A stretch of 64,000 nucleotides of DNA from a virus: positions 1-64,000 of the IMG/VR virus record IMGVR_UViG_3300043446_003259; one strand, given 5' to 3'. This document shows, piece after piece, positions 34,623 to 42,181 of this stretch (its first letter is position 1; every line of letters starts with the position of its first letter). The translations under genes and the position numbers were made by a program. Below the pieces are notes generated by a model. That model did no database searches, was not told the origin of the DNA, and was given only the letters and a program-made list of their open reading frames with translations.

Positions 34623-34994
34623 TTAGTTTGTGAATGTTGCTGATGAAGCTACAGACACGTTTGCGCTTGACCAAGCATTTGACAATTCATTGTCAAGTGT
34701 TGTGGTTGTCCATGCGCTAACTGGATAAACAGCGATTGCTAATGTATCGTCGGTTGCGTTTGTATATTCATACATATGAATAGTTGCCAATTGCTGTACT
34801 GTTTGAAAAACAGTTGCAATGTTGTCTAGAACTTGTGATCCGTTACCTGTGATGGTAAAGAACTCAAGCTTTGGACCTTGTGGTTGTACTGTTACTGCTG
34901 AAGTGATTGCGTTCAATGAACCTACAGCATAGTTAGCTGCATCATAATTCATTACTGGTTGAAAATCACCGTGTACTTTTGTAAATTGTGCCAT
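34623..34994 (-). CDS. Small virion structural protein
   Basis: 123 residues. Start MAQFTKVHGDFQPVMNYD, middle VQPQGPKLEFFTITGNGSQ and QLATIHMYEY, C-terminus rich in Ser, Thr, Ala. The composition and pattern match a small abundant virion protein of marine T4-like phages. It is a single-gene late unit: AATAAATA box at 35038-35045 and its own terminator. That arrangement is typical of a highly expressed structural gene. Confidence 0.7.
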   Translation of the reverse strand: MAQFTKVHGDFQPVMNYDAANYAVGSLNAITSAVTVQPQGPKLEFFTITGNGSQVLDNIATVFQTVQQLATIHMYEYTNATDDTLAIAVYPVSAWTTTTLDNELSNAWSSANVSVASSATFTN

Positions 34995-35037
34995 GATATC
35001 TATTCCTTATAAAATGTGAGCGCAAAGGCTCTACTTT

Positions 35038-35045
35038 TATTTATT
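35038..35045 (-). promoter_or_regulatory. Late promoter octamer
   Basis: AATAAATA on the minus strand, 43 nt before the ATG at 34994. Confidence 0.55.
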
Positions 35046-35068
35046 CCATATATTAGAAAATGGATACC

Positions 35069-35833
35069 TTATACTTGTTTTGGTGAGAGTTTTTGAAGAT
35101 AAGCTAATGCTTCCTTCTTTTCTTCTTGGTCCAATTGTTGAAATTTAGCAATTATATTGTTAACTTCGTCACTGATTGGTTCGGGTTCTGCAGCAGGTGG
35201 TTGAGATTTTGCTTTTTGTGCTGCTGCTAGATCGTACAGCATATCTCCTAACTTTCTAAGGGCAGGTACTCCAGCATTTTGCTTGTATGTCATTTCGACC
35301 ATTTTAGCAAGATCCGTGATTTGTTTCATATTACTGGATATATCAACTCCTTGCATATATTGTTGTACTACTTTCACAATATAATCTGCCATAGTAAGTT
35401 TTTTGACTTGGGGAGGCTGTGGAGGAGGGGCAGGAGCTTCACTTAAAATTTCAGCTAGCATTCTATCAAAGTGCCTAGACTCGCTTTGGATAGCTCCTGG
35501 TAAGGGCGTTTGGGCTGCTACTCTTTCAGCTTCTTTAGCTGCAGGATTCGCACCAAATTGAAAATTCTTATTTTTAGCTTGCATTTGTTGTTGAATATAT
35601 TCCGCGTCACGTTGTAGTTCGTTTTGACGTTGTTCAACTTCTGGCCACAATCCCTGTAAAACTCCGATCATTTTTCGAACAAAGATATTTCTAAAATTTG
35701 TTTTTGCTAACACATTTTGCGAATATCTTCTACTACTTTGACTTCCCATATTAGACATGGAGGGTTGGACTTCGCCCTTAACCAAATCTGTGACTGCTTC
35801 ACTTAGTGTGTTGTCTACTTCGAGTAATTTCAT
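35069..35833 (-). CDS. Unknown helical protein, possible internal head/core protein
   Basis: 254 residues. Leader MKLLEVDNTLSEAV contains an L-S-E site like those cut in T4 internal head proteins. The body is Gln/Ala-rich and helical (QRQNELQRDAEYIQQQMQAK) with a proline run APAPPPQPPQ near residue 133 and a C-terminal EEKKEALAYLQKLSPKQ. It overlaps the upstream 77-residue gene by 4 bp. Composition and late promoter suit a head core protein; this is inference. Confidence 0.65.
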   Translation of the reverse strand: MKLLEVDNTLSEAVTDLVKGEVQPSMSNMGSQSSRRYSQNVLAKTNFRNIFVRKMIGVLQGLWPEVEQRQNELQRDAEYIQQQMQAKNKNFQFGANPAAKEAERVAAQTPLPGAIQSESRHFDRMLAEILSEAPAPPPQPPQVKKLTMADYIVKVVQQYMQGVDISSNMKQITDLAKMVEMTYKQNAGVPALRKLGDMLYDLAAAQKAKSQPPAAEPEPISDEVNNIIAKFQQLDQEEKKEALAYLQKLSPKQV

Positions 35834-36063
35834 TTTCTAATAGATTTTGTGAACCGTTCAGAATCTTTGTTCTTAATCGCTGTAAGCAATTTTTTCTCTA
35901 AAATCGCTGCTTTTTCAGAATCGTAATGTTTATTAATTAGTTCAACTAGATTAATGGCACTAGTAATGATATTATGGGCACGACTCTCAATAATGTGTTT
36001 AGTATCACGATTATTTCCCAATGCTTCTAATTCTTCTAATAAACTGCGGGTTTTGCGTTCCAT
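35830..36063 (-). CDS. Conserved small helical protein
   Basis: 77 residues: MERKTRSLLEELEALG, then HIIESRAHNIITSAINLVELI and a basic end. This pattern recurs in marine T4-like phages, function unknown. A GATAAATA box at 36083-36090, 19 nt upstream, overlaps the stop of the helicase gene and marks a switch from replication to late genes. It is translationally coupled to the 254-residue gene downstream. Confidence 0.72.
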   Translation of the reverse strand: MERKTRSLLEELEALGNNRDTKHIIESRAHNIITSAINLVELINKHYDSEKAAILEKKLLTAIKNKDSERFTKSIRK

Positions 36064-36082
36064 AATAGTAAGTTCCTAAATA

Positions 36083-36090
36083 TATTTATC
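36083..36090 (-). promoter_or_regulatory. Late promoter octamer inside the end of gene 41
   Basis: GATAAATA on the minus strand, 19 nt before the ATG at 36063. Confidence 0.7.
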
Positions 36091-37513
36091 ACTTTTTGAG
36101 GCTGTTAAGCATAGCTTTTAATTTAGCACTCTGTATATCTGCGTTTATTTTAGGAATATCTTGCACAGAATCCTGTAATTCGCTGTTATGCGTTGGGGAC
36201 ACATTGCTTGAGGGTTTTAGTCTGGACATGATGTCATTAGGACTAGGTTGTGGATTGTTAAACTTTGTACCAGCAGACTGTCCATCTTCTCCCGAATCTG
36301 TGATTCTTAATGTTTCCACATTGAACTCTAAATCTATCTTAGTGCCTACCCCTGAACTGCTACGTGTTTTCATAAGTTGAATTTGATACTGCCCGCGTTC
36401 ACGCATACTGCGGCTTGTAAAAATACCAAACACATTATCTGCTGTATTAATCTTACTGATGCCGCCTGAAATGTGACTATGATCAAACTCAATTTCTTCT
36501 ACCGCACTGCGATTTAATTGACTAGCTGTAACTAGCAGCACATTCAATTCTTTAGACAAATTACGCAATTCTTCCGACACATACTTGTCCTTAATGAACA
36601 AGTCTGATGGGCTGACCTTTGCGCTGACAGGCATAAGAAGATCAAGATAGTCGATGCAAAGAAAATCAATCTTTGCTCCAGTCTTAATCTCATATTCCTT
36701 ACAATATGCCCGTAAGTCATTTACTGTACTCTGTGCTGGCAAATACTTAATTTGTAATTTACCAGCTTTCTTTGCCAACATCTTGACTTTCATTTCAATG
36801 TCATCAATGCTTTTAAAAATATCACGGCTGCTAGTTTCTGTCATCATACTGTCTATACGCATTGAACATAAGCCTTCGCTAAGTTCCAATGATACATAGA
36901 TACCAGTTAATCCTGCTTGACTCCAGTTCACTGCAAGATTTTGCATAAACAAACTCTTACCTGAACCTGAACCCCCTGCAAAGATTTGTAATTCACCTCG
37001 ATTAAACCCACCATATAGTTTGCTATCGACTGTAGCCCAACCTGTACTAATTTGTCCGTTATTGTTTTTTAATGCCATTAATCTTGAACGTGGATCAGCG
37101 AAATAATCAGTACCCATATCTTTTGTTATGCTGATTTGAACCGCATCCTTTATTAATTTTTCTACAGGATCATATTGACCTTTTTCTAATAAATCTGCTG
37201 ATTTAAGTATTGCTCTTTCTAATTCTTGTCTACGTGTGAATTTTTCAAACTCGTCCAGAAACCATTCAAAGTGGCCTTGACTCAATTCGGGTATTGCTTG
37301 AATTTCAATTCCGCAAATAGCTAATACTTGGTCTTGTTCAGGTAATACATTATATTTTTCAGAATGCTCTTGAAAAAATTTAGCGACTGGTCTCAATGAT
37401 TTATCAAAGTTTTCTGCATTCATGATGTTAGATACTCTAGTATATAATTCACCATTCGTAATCATCATGCGCAAAAAAAGTTTTTGTACATCTATATTAT
37501 AATCAGTTACCAA
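36089..37513 (-). CDS. 41: Replicative DNA helicase gp41 (DnaB-like)
   Basis: 474 residues. N-terminal primase-interaction domain, then a RecA-like domain with Walker A GGSGSGKS at residues 180-187, IYVSLELSEGL, IDFLCIDYLDLL (Walker B) and VLLVTASQLNRSA. It unwinds the lagging-strand template as a hexamer with primase gp61. The reading begins at a TTG that overlaps the primase end by 11 bp; the first in-frame ATG is at residue 16, so a TTG start is the best reading. The C-terminal 70 residues are hydrophilic and probably flexible. Confidence 0.9.
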   Translation of the reverse strand: MVTDYNIDVQKLFLRMMITNGELYTRVSNIMNAENFDKSLRPVAKFFQEHSEKYNVLPEQDQVLAICGIEIQAIPELSQGHFEWFLDEFEKFTRRQELERAILKSADLLEKGQYDPVEKLIKDAVQISITKDMGTDYFADPRSRLMALKNNNGQISTGWATVDSKLYGGFNRGELQIFAGGSGSGKSLFMQNLAVNWSQAGLTGIYVSLELSEGLCSMRIDSMMTETSSRDIFKSIDDIEMKVKMLAKKAGKLQIKYLPAQSTVNDLRAYCKEYEIKTGAKIDFLCIDYLDLLMPVSAKVSPSDLFIKDKYVSEELRNLSKELNVLLVTASQLNRSAVEEIEFDHSHISGGISKINTADNVFGIFTSRSMRERGQYQIQLMKTRSSSGVGTKIDLEFNVETLRITDSGEDGQSAGTKFNNPQPSPNDIMSRLKPSSNVSPTHNSELQDSVQDIPKINADIQSAKLKAMLNSLKK

Positions 37514-38468
37514 TTCTCTTCCTCATCATTTCTATTTTTATTTTACTTGTTGTTGCACTTTGTATTATACTTAACAGTGTAGCTAATTTGCCATATTTTA
37601 TTACTGCGTCATTAACATCTTTTACGTCCGGGTCCCAATCGGGCAGACTCACTTTAAAGCCTACTTCCAATGCTCTGTCACATGTTTCAAGTCCGGTTTT
37701 ATCTCTATCTGGAACAAATATTATTTCTCTGTTTAGTTGTTTTAAAAAACGAACTTGGTCATCATTAATTGTATTATGTGTCAGTGCTAGCCCATTTATA
37801 CTTAATGCGTCAAAAATGCCTTCCATTAATAATGCTACTTGCCAGTTTGGTTTTTGTTCGTCGTATCCAAAAACATAACCTGGCTGTTGATCATTAATAT
37901 ACTTAGGGGCTCTGTCATCTAAAAATCTACTTGTATGTCCCACTATTTCATTATTGTACAGATATGGAATTATAATCCTGTTAGCGTTTCTTCCTTCATC
38001 ATTTGGCGCTACATAAAAGTTATAATGCTTATGATTCACTTTTCTTGTTTGTAAATAATCAATATATTTTTTATGAATTGGATCCGTGTCATCTAAAAGT
38101 ACGCAGTCAGGAAGTTTTTTTTGTTTGAAAATTAATGGTTTTTCTTTAACAAACTTTTTACTAAAATCTAAAATATCCTTATTCTGCAGACTTTCAATAT
38201 TCCAACGTTGTATTTGAGTTTCATCAATTCCGCACCAACTTAATAATTCTCTAGTTCGTTTTGTGATACTTCTGCCTAACTCATAATGGCAACTGAATGA
38301 ACAATTAAAACAATTATATGTCCAATTATTACCGTCAAATTTGATTCCGCCTCTATGTCGCTTATCGGGCTTATGCCCACGTTTGTCGCAGCATACCGCA
38401 TTAAAACTATACCAGCCGCTTTGGGTTAATTTTTTTTTGTTTGGAATAACAGTTAGGATATCAAACAT
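37503..38468 (-). CDS. 61: DNA primase gp61
   Basis: 321 residues. A zinc-binding domain (C26/C27, H32, C53, C56) is followed by a TOPRIM domain with E216 in VALLMEGIFDAL and D254/D256 in FVPDRDKTG. It makes RNA primers for gp41-driven lagging-strand synthesis. There is no Shine-Dalgarno; TATAAT sits exactly 6 nt before the ATG, so the primase-helicase operon may start with a leaderless message. Confidence 0.9.
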   Translation of the reverse strand: MFDILTVIPNKKKLTQSGWYSFNAVCCDKRGHKPDKRHRGGIKFDGNNWTYNCFNCSFSCHYELGRSITKRTRELLSWCGIDETQIQRWNIESLQNKDILDFSKKFVKEKPLIFKQKKLPDCVLLDDTDPIHKKYIDYLQTRKVNHKHYNFYVAPNDEGRNANRIIIPYLYNNEIVGHTSRFLDDRAPKYINDQQPGYVFGYDEQKPNWQVALLMEGIFDALSINGLALTHNTINDDQVRFLKQLNREIIFVPDRDKTGLETCDRALEVGFKVSLPDWDPDVKDVNDAVIKYGKLATLLSIIQSATTSKIKIEMMRKRIGN

Positions 38469-38474
38469 ACTAAG

Positions 38475-38480
38475 ATTATA
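38475..38480 (-). promoter_or_regulatory. Sigma-70-type -10 box, leaderless geometry, gp61-gp41 operon
   Basis: Minus-strand TATAAT exactly 6 nt before the ATG at 38468. No convincing -35 box at 17 nt. Confidence 0.5.
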
Positions 38481-38516
38481 GTATATTATGCATCAAAAAT
38501 ATATATAATTGGTATA

Positions 38517-39263
38517 TTATCTTGCCAAAATATGTGCAACAGTTCCGCCAGTTGATGTGAATTGAAGTTGGATATATGGATGAAATCCTGTTACTGTCGT
38601 TCCTAACGTGTTAGTTTCAGCCACAAAATTTCCCAATGATTCAATTGTGTACCAATCTGCATCAACTGTAGTTGATCCTAGTATATTGATATTACCAGAA
38701 TAATTACTTAAAGATGTTTGTAGAGTAATTTTACTCGCACCATTTAATCCTAATACGCTGCTGTAGTATGTAGTTCCTGAATTAGATATTTCCCCATGGC
38801 TTGGTATAGTAACACGTGTGCTAGGCACATGTTTAGGAAGAATGCCGTCCATTATTTGACACACACCCCTTGCATCTGCTTCGCTATTAGTAAAGATGGG
38901 TAAAGTTAAATTACCATCTACTATATCTAAACTGAAGCTTCCTATTTGGGCATCAATTTCCATTAACTCAGCCTGCGTCACTGTTAAGTTTGCAAGACCC
39001 TTAAGGGGTAACGTTGGATTAACTGTTTTTTGTATATCAACACTAGTTCCATCTGAGTTTATAAATCTAAATGTAATTTGTTTTCCTGTCAAATCGATTG
39101 ATTTTTGCTCCTGATTTAGGAATTGAAATTGTATTTTATTATCTACCCCTTTATTTAGGGTCAAGTTTTTTGAGTACACGATTTGATATCTCCTAGGTGA
39201 ATCACCCTCAAATAGGACGACTTGATATTTTGGTGTATATTGATAAACGTTTGTTGAGTACAC
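38517..39263 (-). CDS. Virion structural protein, BppU-like N-terminus
   Basis: 248 residues. Residues 25-110 (SKNLTLNKGVDNKIQFQFLN, then IDLTGKQITFRFINSDG) have the pattern of the beta-sandwich N-terminal domain of baseplate/fibre adaptor proteins (BppU type). The C-terminal half is beta-rich with ADWYTIESLGNF and a receptor-facing look. AAAGGA precedes the ATG and AATAAATA lies at 39281-39288, so it is a late single-gene unit set between replication genes. Function as an adaptor or decoration protein is inferred. Confidence 0.7.
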   Translation of the reverse strand: MYSTNVYQYTPKYQVVLFEGDSPRRYQIVYSKNLTLNKGVDNKIQFQFLNQEQKSIDLTGKQITFRFINSDGTSVDIQKTVNPTLPLKGLANLTVTQAELMEIDAQIGSFSLDIVDGNLTLPIFTNSEADARGVCQIMDGILPKHVPSTRVTIPSHGEISNSGTTYYSSVLGLNGASKITLQTSLSNYSGNINILGSTTVDADWYTIESLGNFVAETNTLGTTVTGFHPYIQLQFTSTGGTVAHILAR

Positions 39264-39280
39264 TTTTCAGTCCTTTTGTT

Positions 39281-39288
39281 TATTTATT
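39281..39288 (-). promoter_or_regulatory. Late promoter octamer
   Basis: AATAAATA on the minus strand, 17 nt before the ATG at 39263. Confidence 0.6.
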
Positions 39289-39335
39289 CAACTAAATATG
39301 CTATACGTTTAATAAATATTTTGGTCATAATAAAC

Positions 39336-39343
39336 GATAAATA
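39336..39343 (+). promoter_or_regulatory. Late promoter octamer, plus strand
   Basis: GATAAATA, 18 nt before the ATG at 39362; together with 39281-39288 it makes a divergent late promoter pair. Confidence 0.65.
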
Positions 39344-39361
39344 ATCCAAGATTGTAAGAAA

Positions 39362-39739
39362 ATGCACAACGACTTTTTTAAAAAATTATCAGAAAATCAT
39401 CCTTTTATAACAGTTTGTTCCTATTCAGGTCAAGACTACGTAGGTATAATACAAAACCGTGATGATATTGTTACAACTATATATGATTACGGTTCCATAG
39501 TACAAAATGAAATGCGTGAGCGTTTTTTAGAACTTGGGGAAATTTGGTGGTGGGAAAGTAACCGACTTATACCAATCAATATGTTTCTTAGAGAAGAATG
39601 GGCACCATTTAAAGCTTTTTTAAGGACATTTAATAATAAAAGTTTAGATATTATTCATGGCCCAGTTTGTAGTATGAGTGATTTACATAAGAAAAAAAGC
39701 AAACGTAGGAGCATCACTTTAGTCCAACGTATGCCTTAA
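39362..39739 (+). CDS. Conserved protein of marine T4-like phages, unknown function
   Basis: 125 residues. Characteristic phrases: HPFITVCSYSGQDYVGIIQN, GEIWWWESNRLIPINMFL and a basic C-terminus KKKSKRRSITLVQR. I recognise the pattern from cyanophage-like genomes, without assigned function. It is a lone plus-strand gene, with its own late promoter, that converges on the Pol III alpha-like gene (21 bp overlap). Confidence 0.78.
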   Translation: MHNDFFKKLSENHPFITVCSYSGQDYVGIIQNRDDIVTTIYDYGSIVQNEMRERFLELGEIWWWESNRLIPINMFLREEWAPFKAFLRTFNNKSLDIIHGPVCSMSDLHKKKSKRRSITLVQRMP

Positions 39740-40297
39740 ACGTTCAAGATAGTTCATATGTACAACCACTAAATGTGCATATGCAACACTATGACTTTTC
39801 TTAAAGCTATATCCATCTTCAGTTTTATCCCATACCGTCTTTGATACTTCACTCCAAGGTTTTCCTAATAAATGTTTTTTTGCTGGACGTATACATGCTA
39901 AAAACATCGCTAGTCTAGGAATACTATCTACAGGTTCTGGCATTTTTTGTAAATTATTATAATGGTTTCCTAAATGAACTAACTGTTCGACAAATTCCTT
40001 ATCTTTTAATAAATCCCAATTAGGAATGTTCATTAAGTTTAATAACTCTTGTTCGGTTTTGATTTCATTATATACGTGAACATTTAGTAAATCTAGTTTT
40101 AGATATCCTCTTTCCTCAGCCTCAACGTAGTCAATATTAGCCATATCATGAAGTGCATCATATGGTATTTCTGTCACGTATACTCCCGTATTGTGTTTAC
40201 GCATTGGACTTACATTTCTCATAGCTGCAGGAATGTGTTTAATATGTTGAAGTATCAAATCACGATTACCAAAGTCTATGTCAATATCAAAGTTCAT
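39719..40297 (-). CDS. Miniature DNA polymerase III alpha-like protein
   Basis: 192 residues that carry, in the right order, the signature pieces of bacterial DnaE: FDIDIDF (D6, D8, as the paired catalytic aspartates), RKHNTG (33-38, as the KHAGG loop), GYLKLDLLN (D69, as the third catalytic aspartate in VKFDFLG), IPRLAMFLACIRPAKKHL (126-143, as ALFRPGP) and DGYSFKKSHSVAYA (161-174, as GYGFNKSHS.AYA). The PHP, most of the fingers and the C-terminal domains of DnaE (over 1,000 residues) are missing. Its ATG overlaps the stop of a DnaQ-type exonuclease gene. Function unknown: a relic, an inhibitor of host Pol III, or an active mini-enzyme. Confidence 0.8.
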   Translation of the reverse strand: MNFDIDIDFGNRDLILQHIKHIPAAMRNVSPMRKHNTGVYVTEIPYDALHDMANIDYVEAEERGYLKLDLLNVHVYNEIKTEQELLNLMNIPNWDLLKDKEFVEQLVHLGNHYNNLQKMPEPVDSIPRLAMFLACIRPAKKHLLGKPWSEVSKTVWDKTEDGYSFKKSHSVAYAHLVVVHMNYLERLRHTLD

Positions 40298-40860
40298 TTA
40301 AGTGCAAAACCCTTGTCCATTAATTTTTTATATGCATCTTGTACAACCATTGCTTGGTGTGCTGCATCTTCTACCGCTTTGTGTGTAGTCTTTGTACTAT
40401 ATTTTTTATCTTTCAAACTAACACCAGCAATTTCAAATAATGTTCTTGTGTCACGCACTGTATAAAAAGGCCAAGGAATGGGATTAGGTCTTTCAGTCAA
40501 TGTTTGACGCATAGCCGTTTCCATTACTACTACATCAAATGGTGCACCATGACTCCATACTGCTTGTCGATTCCAACAAAATTTATAAAGTTTCTCCATA
40601 CAATCTTTCAATGGCTCTCTATCATTGTCACCCATAGCCTCTTCTAGTGCTGCAGGATTTTGTGTACTCCACCAACGGATGGTATCATCATTGATAACAC
40701 GATTGTAAATTTCTGTTTGATCTTCAAGAGTAGGTCTTAGTTCTAATTTTTCAACAATACCATCGCCTCTTGGATCAAATCTTACTGCACCAATTGTAAG
40801 TATAACACAGTAAGGGCTTGTGTCAAGGCTTTCAATATCAATCATGATATGATTAGCCAT
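40294..40860 (-). CDS. dexA: DexA-like 3'-5' exonuclease (DnaQ family)
   Basis: 188 residues. The DEDDh catalytic set is complete: D8 and E10 in MIDIESLDT, D109 in HGAPFDVVVMETA, H160 and D165 in HKAVEDA. T4 DexA degrades DNA from 3' ends; the same fold is Pol III epsilon, the proofreading partner of Pol III alpha. It is translationally coupled (ATGA) to the Pol III alpha-like gene downstream and overlaps the 94-residue gene upstream. Confidence 0.88.
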   Translation of the reverse strand: MANHIMIDIESLDTSPYCVILTIGAVRFDPRGDGIVEKLELRPTLEDQTEIYNRVINDDTIRWWSTQNPAALEEAMGDNDREPLKDCMEKLYKFCWNRQAVWSHGAPFDVVVMETAMRQTLTERPNPIPWPFYTVRDTRTLFEIAGVSLKDKKYSTKTTHKAVEDAAHQAMVVQDAYKKLMDKGFALK

Positions 40861-41137
40861 AAAAATCTTTCTTCAATATATTAACAACATCTGCATATTC
40901 TGAATCTTTCTTTTGTTTTTGCCAACGATGCAACCAAGGCGTGTTATCACATTCAATGATATGTTTAATTACTTCAGTGCGGCTACTAGATTCAATTGCT
41001 TCATGCAATGAAAAACACATTACAGGATTACCCCAATGATATACTACAATAGCCATTGGGTCGGTTGGATGCATGTTCCAAAGAAATTCTTGATTATGAT
41101 GATCGTCTAATTTCGATAAATCTTTTAAATAACTCAT
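40853..41137 (-). CDS. Small protein of unknown function
   Basis: 94 residues: MSYLKDLSKLDDHHNQEFLW, MHPTDPMAIVVYHWGNPVMCF and a charged C-terminus. No recognised domain. It overlaps both neighbours in a coupled chain that runs from 43.9 kb to the exonuclease, so it belongs to the early/middle replication run. Confidence 0.65.
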   Translation of the reverse strand: MSYLKDLSKLDDHHNQEFLWNMHPTDPMAIVVYHWGNPVMCFSLHEAIESSSRTEVIKHIIECDNTPWLHRWQKQKKDSEYADVVNILKKDFYG

Positions 41138-41322
41138 TTATTTGCAGGTTTCGTTTTGATAAGACAAAGTACAGTATGATCTTTTTGCTTTAACCATTCT
41201 TCTCTTGCTTTCATACATTCTTCAAGTGTTGGATATTCTTTATTGTAAACAAATTGAATTTTGGGTGGCGGGTCTGCCCATAATTGAACACTTAAAATCC
41301 AAGTTACGATAATTTCATTCAT
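41134..41322 (-). CDS. Small protein with hydrophobic N-terminus, unknown
   Basis: 62 residues. Hydrophobic start (MNEIIVTWILSVQLW) then DPPPKI.FVYNKEYPTLEECMKAREEW. It resembles its upstream neighbour in layout: short hydrophobic segment, DPPK, Y.(T/t)..EC, then a Cys near the end. Possibly an exported or membrane-tethered pair produced by duplication. Coupled by 4 bp overlaps on both sides. Confidence 0.6.
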   Translation of the reverse strand: MNEIIVTWILSVQLWADPPPKIQFVYNKEYPTLEECMKAREEWLKQKDHTVLCLIKTKPANK

Positions 41323-41480
41323 TGCATCACCTTATATCTAGTGCATTTTGGGGCGAAAGGATATTCTCTATAAAAATCTGCCCAACGTTGACACTCACTC
41401 ATTGTATCGTATTCTTGTTTATGATACAACTTGGGAGGGTCACTAGAAAGAAGCATTACTGTTAAAACATATATATACAT
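41319..41480 (-). CDS. Small protein with hydrophobic N-terminus, unknown (paralogue-like)
   Basis: 53 residues from the ATG at 41480; a longer frame to 41576 lies inside the next gene. Layout MYIYVLTVMLLSSDPPKLY, then EYDTMSECQRW and a Cys near the end, like the 62-residue neighbour. The start lies 2 nt after the stop of the upstream gene with GGGGATGAT as a weak ribosome site. Confidence 0.5.
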   Translation of the reverse strand: MYIYVLTVMLLSSDPPKLYHKQEYDTMSECQRWADFYREYPFAPKCTRYKVMQ

Positions 41481-41481
41481 A

Positions 41482-41760
41482 TCATCCCCATACCAAAAGA
41501 AAAGCAGTAATTTCTTTTCTATCTTTAAATTTAAACATATCAAATGATATTCTTTTTCCGCATTTAGCCATTTCACACCATTCCTGCACAGGAAGTAAAT
41601 CTTCTTCTCTTAATCCAGTTGGTGTAATAGCTCCATGTGCATATACGAGGTTGGCTCGTAACACTAGACCCTTAACTTTATCCTCTTCCCAAACTAATTT
41701 TTTAGTACGCAGCATCTCTGTCAACTTTTCAATTAATTCATTAGTATCGTCTTGTTTCAT
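41482..41760 (-). CDS. Small protein of the C-terminal Trp family, unknown
   Basis: 92 residues from the ATG at 41760, which overlaps the upstream stop. Helical N-terminus (DDTNELIEKLTEML), middle GAITPTGLREEDLLPVQEW, and end ITAFLLVWG. It shares a final (F/L)xLxW(G/A/S) with the next two genes. No known domain. Confidence 0.6.
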   Translation of the reverse strand: MKQDDTNELIEKLTEMLRTKKLVWEEDKVKGLVLRANLVYAHGAITPTGLREEDLLPVQEWCEMAKCGKRISFDMFKFKDRKEITAFLLVWG

Positions 41761-41981
41761 GCCCACTTTAATGTAAACCAAGTTGCATGTGCTTCCTCAT
41801 AAAATATAAACACAGTATGTTCAGGTGCGACATAATCACCACTCCAATCTTGATATTTGGCTTGGTTATATTGAAAATCAAAATCCTTATGTTGAATCAT
41901 TCCAGCCTCACGCATTTCTTTGACTATATCAATAATCTCAGAGGGTTTTTTAAATTTGAGAACAATCTCTATCAACTCCAC
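41757..41981 (-). CDS. Small protein of the C-terminal Trp family, unknown
   Basis: 74 residues: MELIEIVLKFKKPSEIIDIV at the start, VFIFYEEAHATWFTLKWA at the end. The end matches its neighbours. Overlaps both by 4-10 bp. Confidence 0.65.
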   Translation of the reverse strand: MELIEIVLKFKKPSEIIDIVKEMREAGMIQHKDFDFQYNQAKYQDWSGDYVAPEHTVFIFYEEAHATWFTLKWA

Positions 41982-42181
41982 CTCAGCGTAAACAAAATCA
42001 ATTCTTCTTCACTTGTAAACTCAATCACTGCTCCTTTAAAAGCAAATTCACCTTTAGATAAATGTTTTGTGCACCAATCTTTTAAGTCATTTTCGTAATG
42101 CATCCAGTACAAAAAATCTGTTAGGATAATATAGCCGCTTCCATCTTTAAGTGCACCTTTACTTACAATATATGTTTCCAT
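41972..42181 (-). CDS. Small protein of the C-terminal Trp family, unknown
   Basis: 69 residues: METYIVSKGALKDGSGYIIL at the start, EFTSEEELILFTLRWS at the end. One base separates it from the upstream zinc-finger gene. The three adjacent genes look like diverged tandem duplicates. Confidence 0.65.
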   Translation of the reverse strand: METYIVSKGALKDGSGYIILTDFLYWMHYENDLKDWCTKHLSKGEFAFKGAVIEFTSEEELILFTLRWS

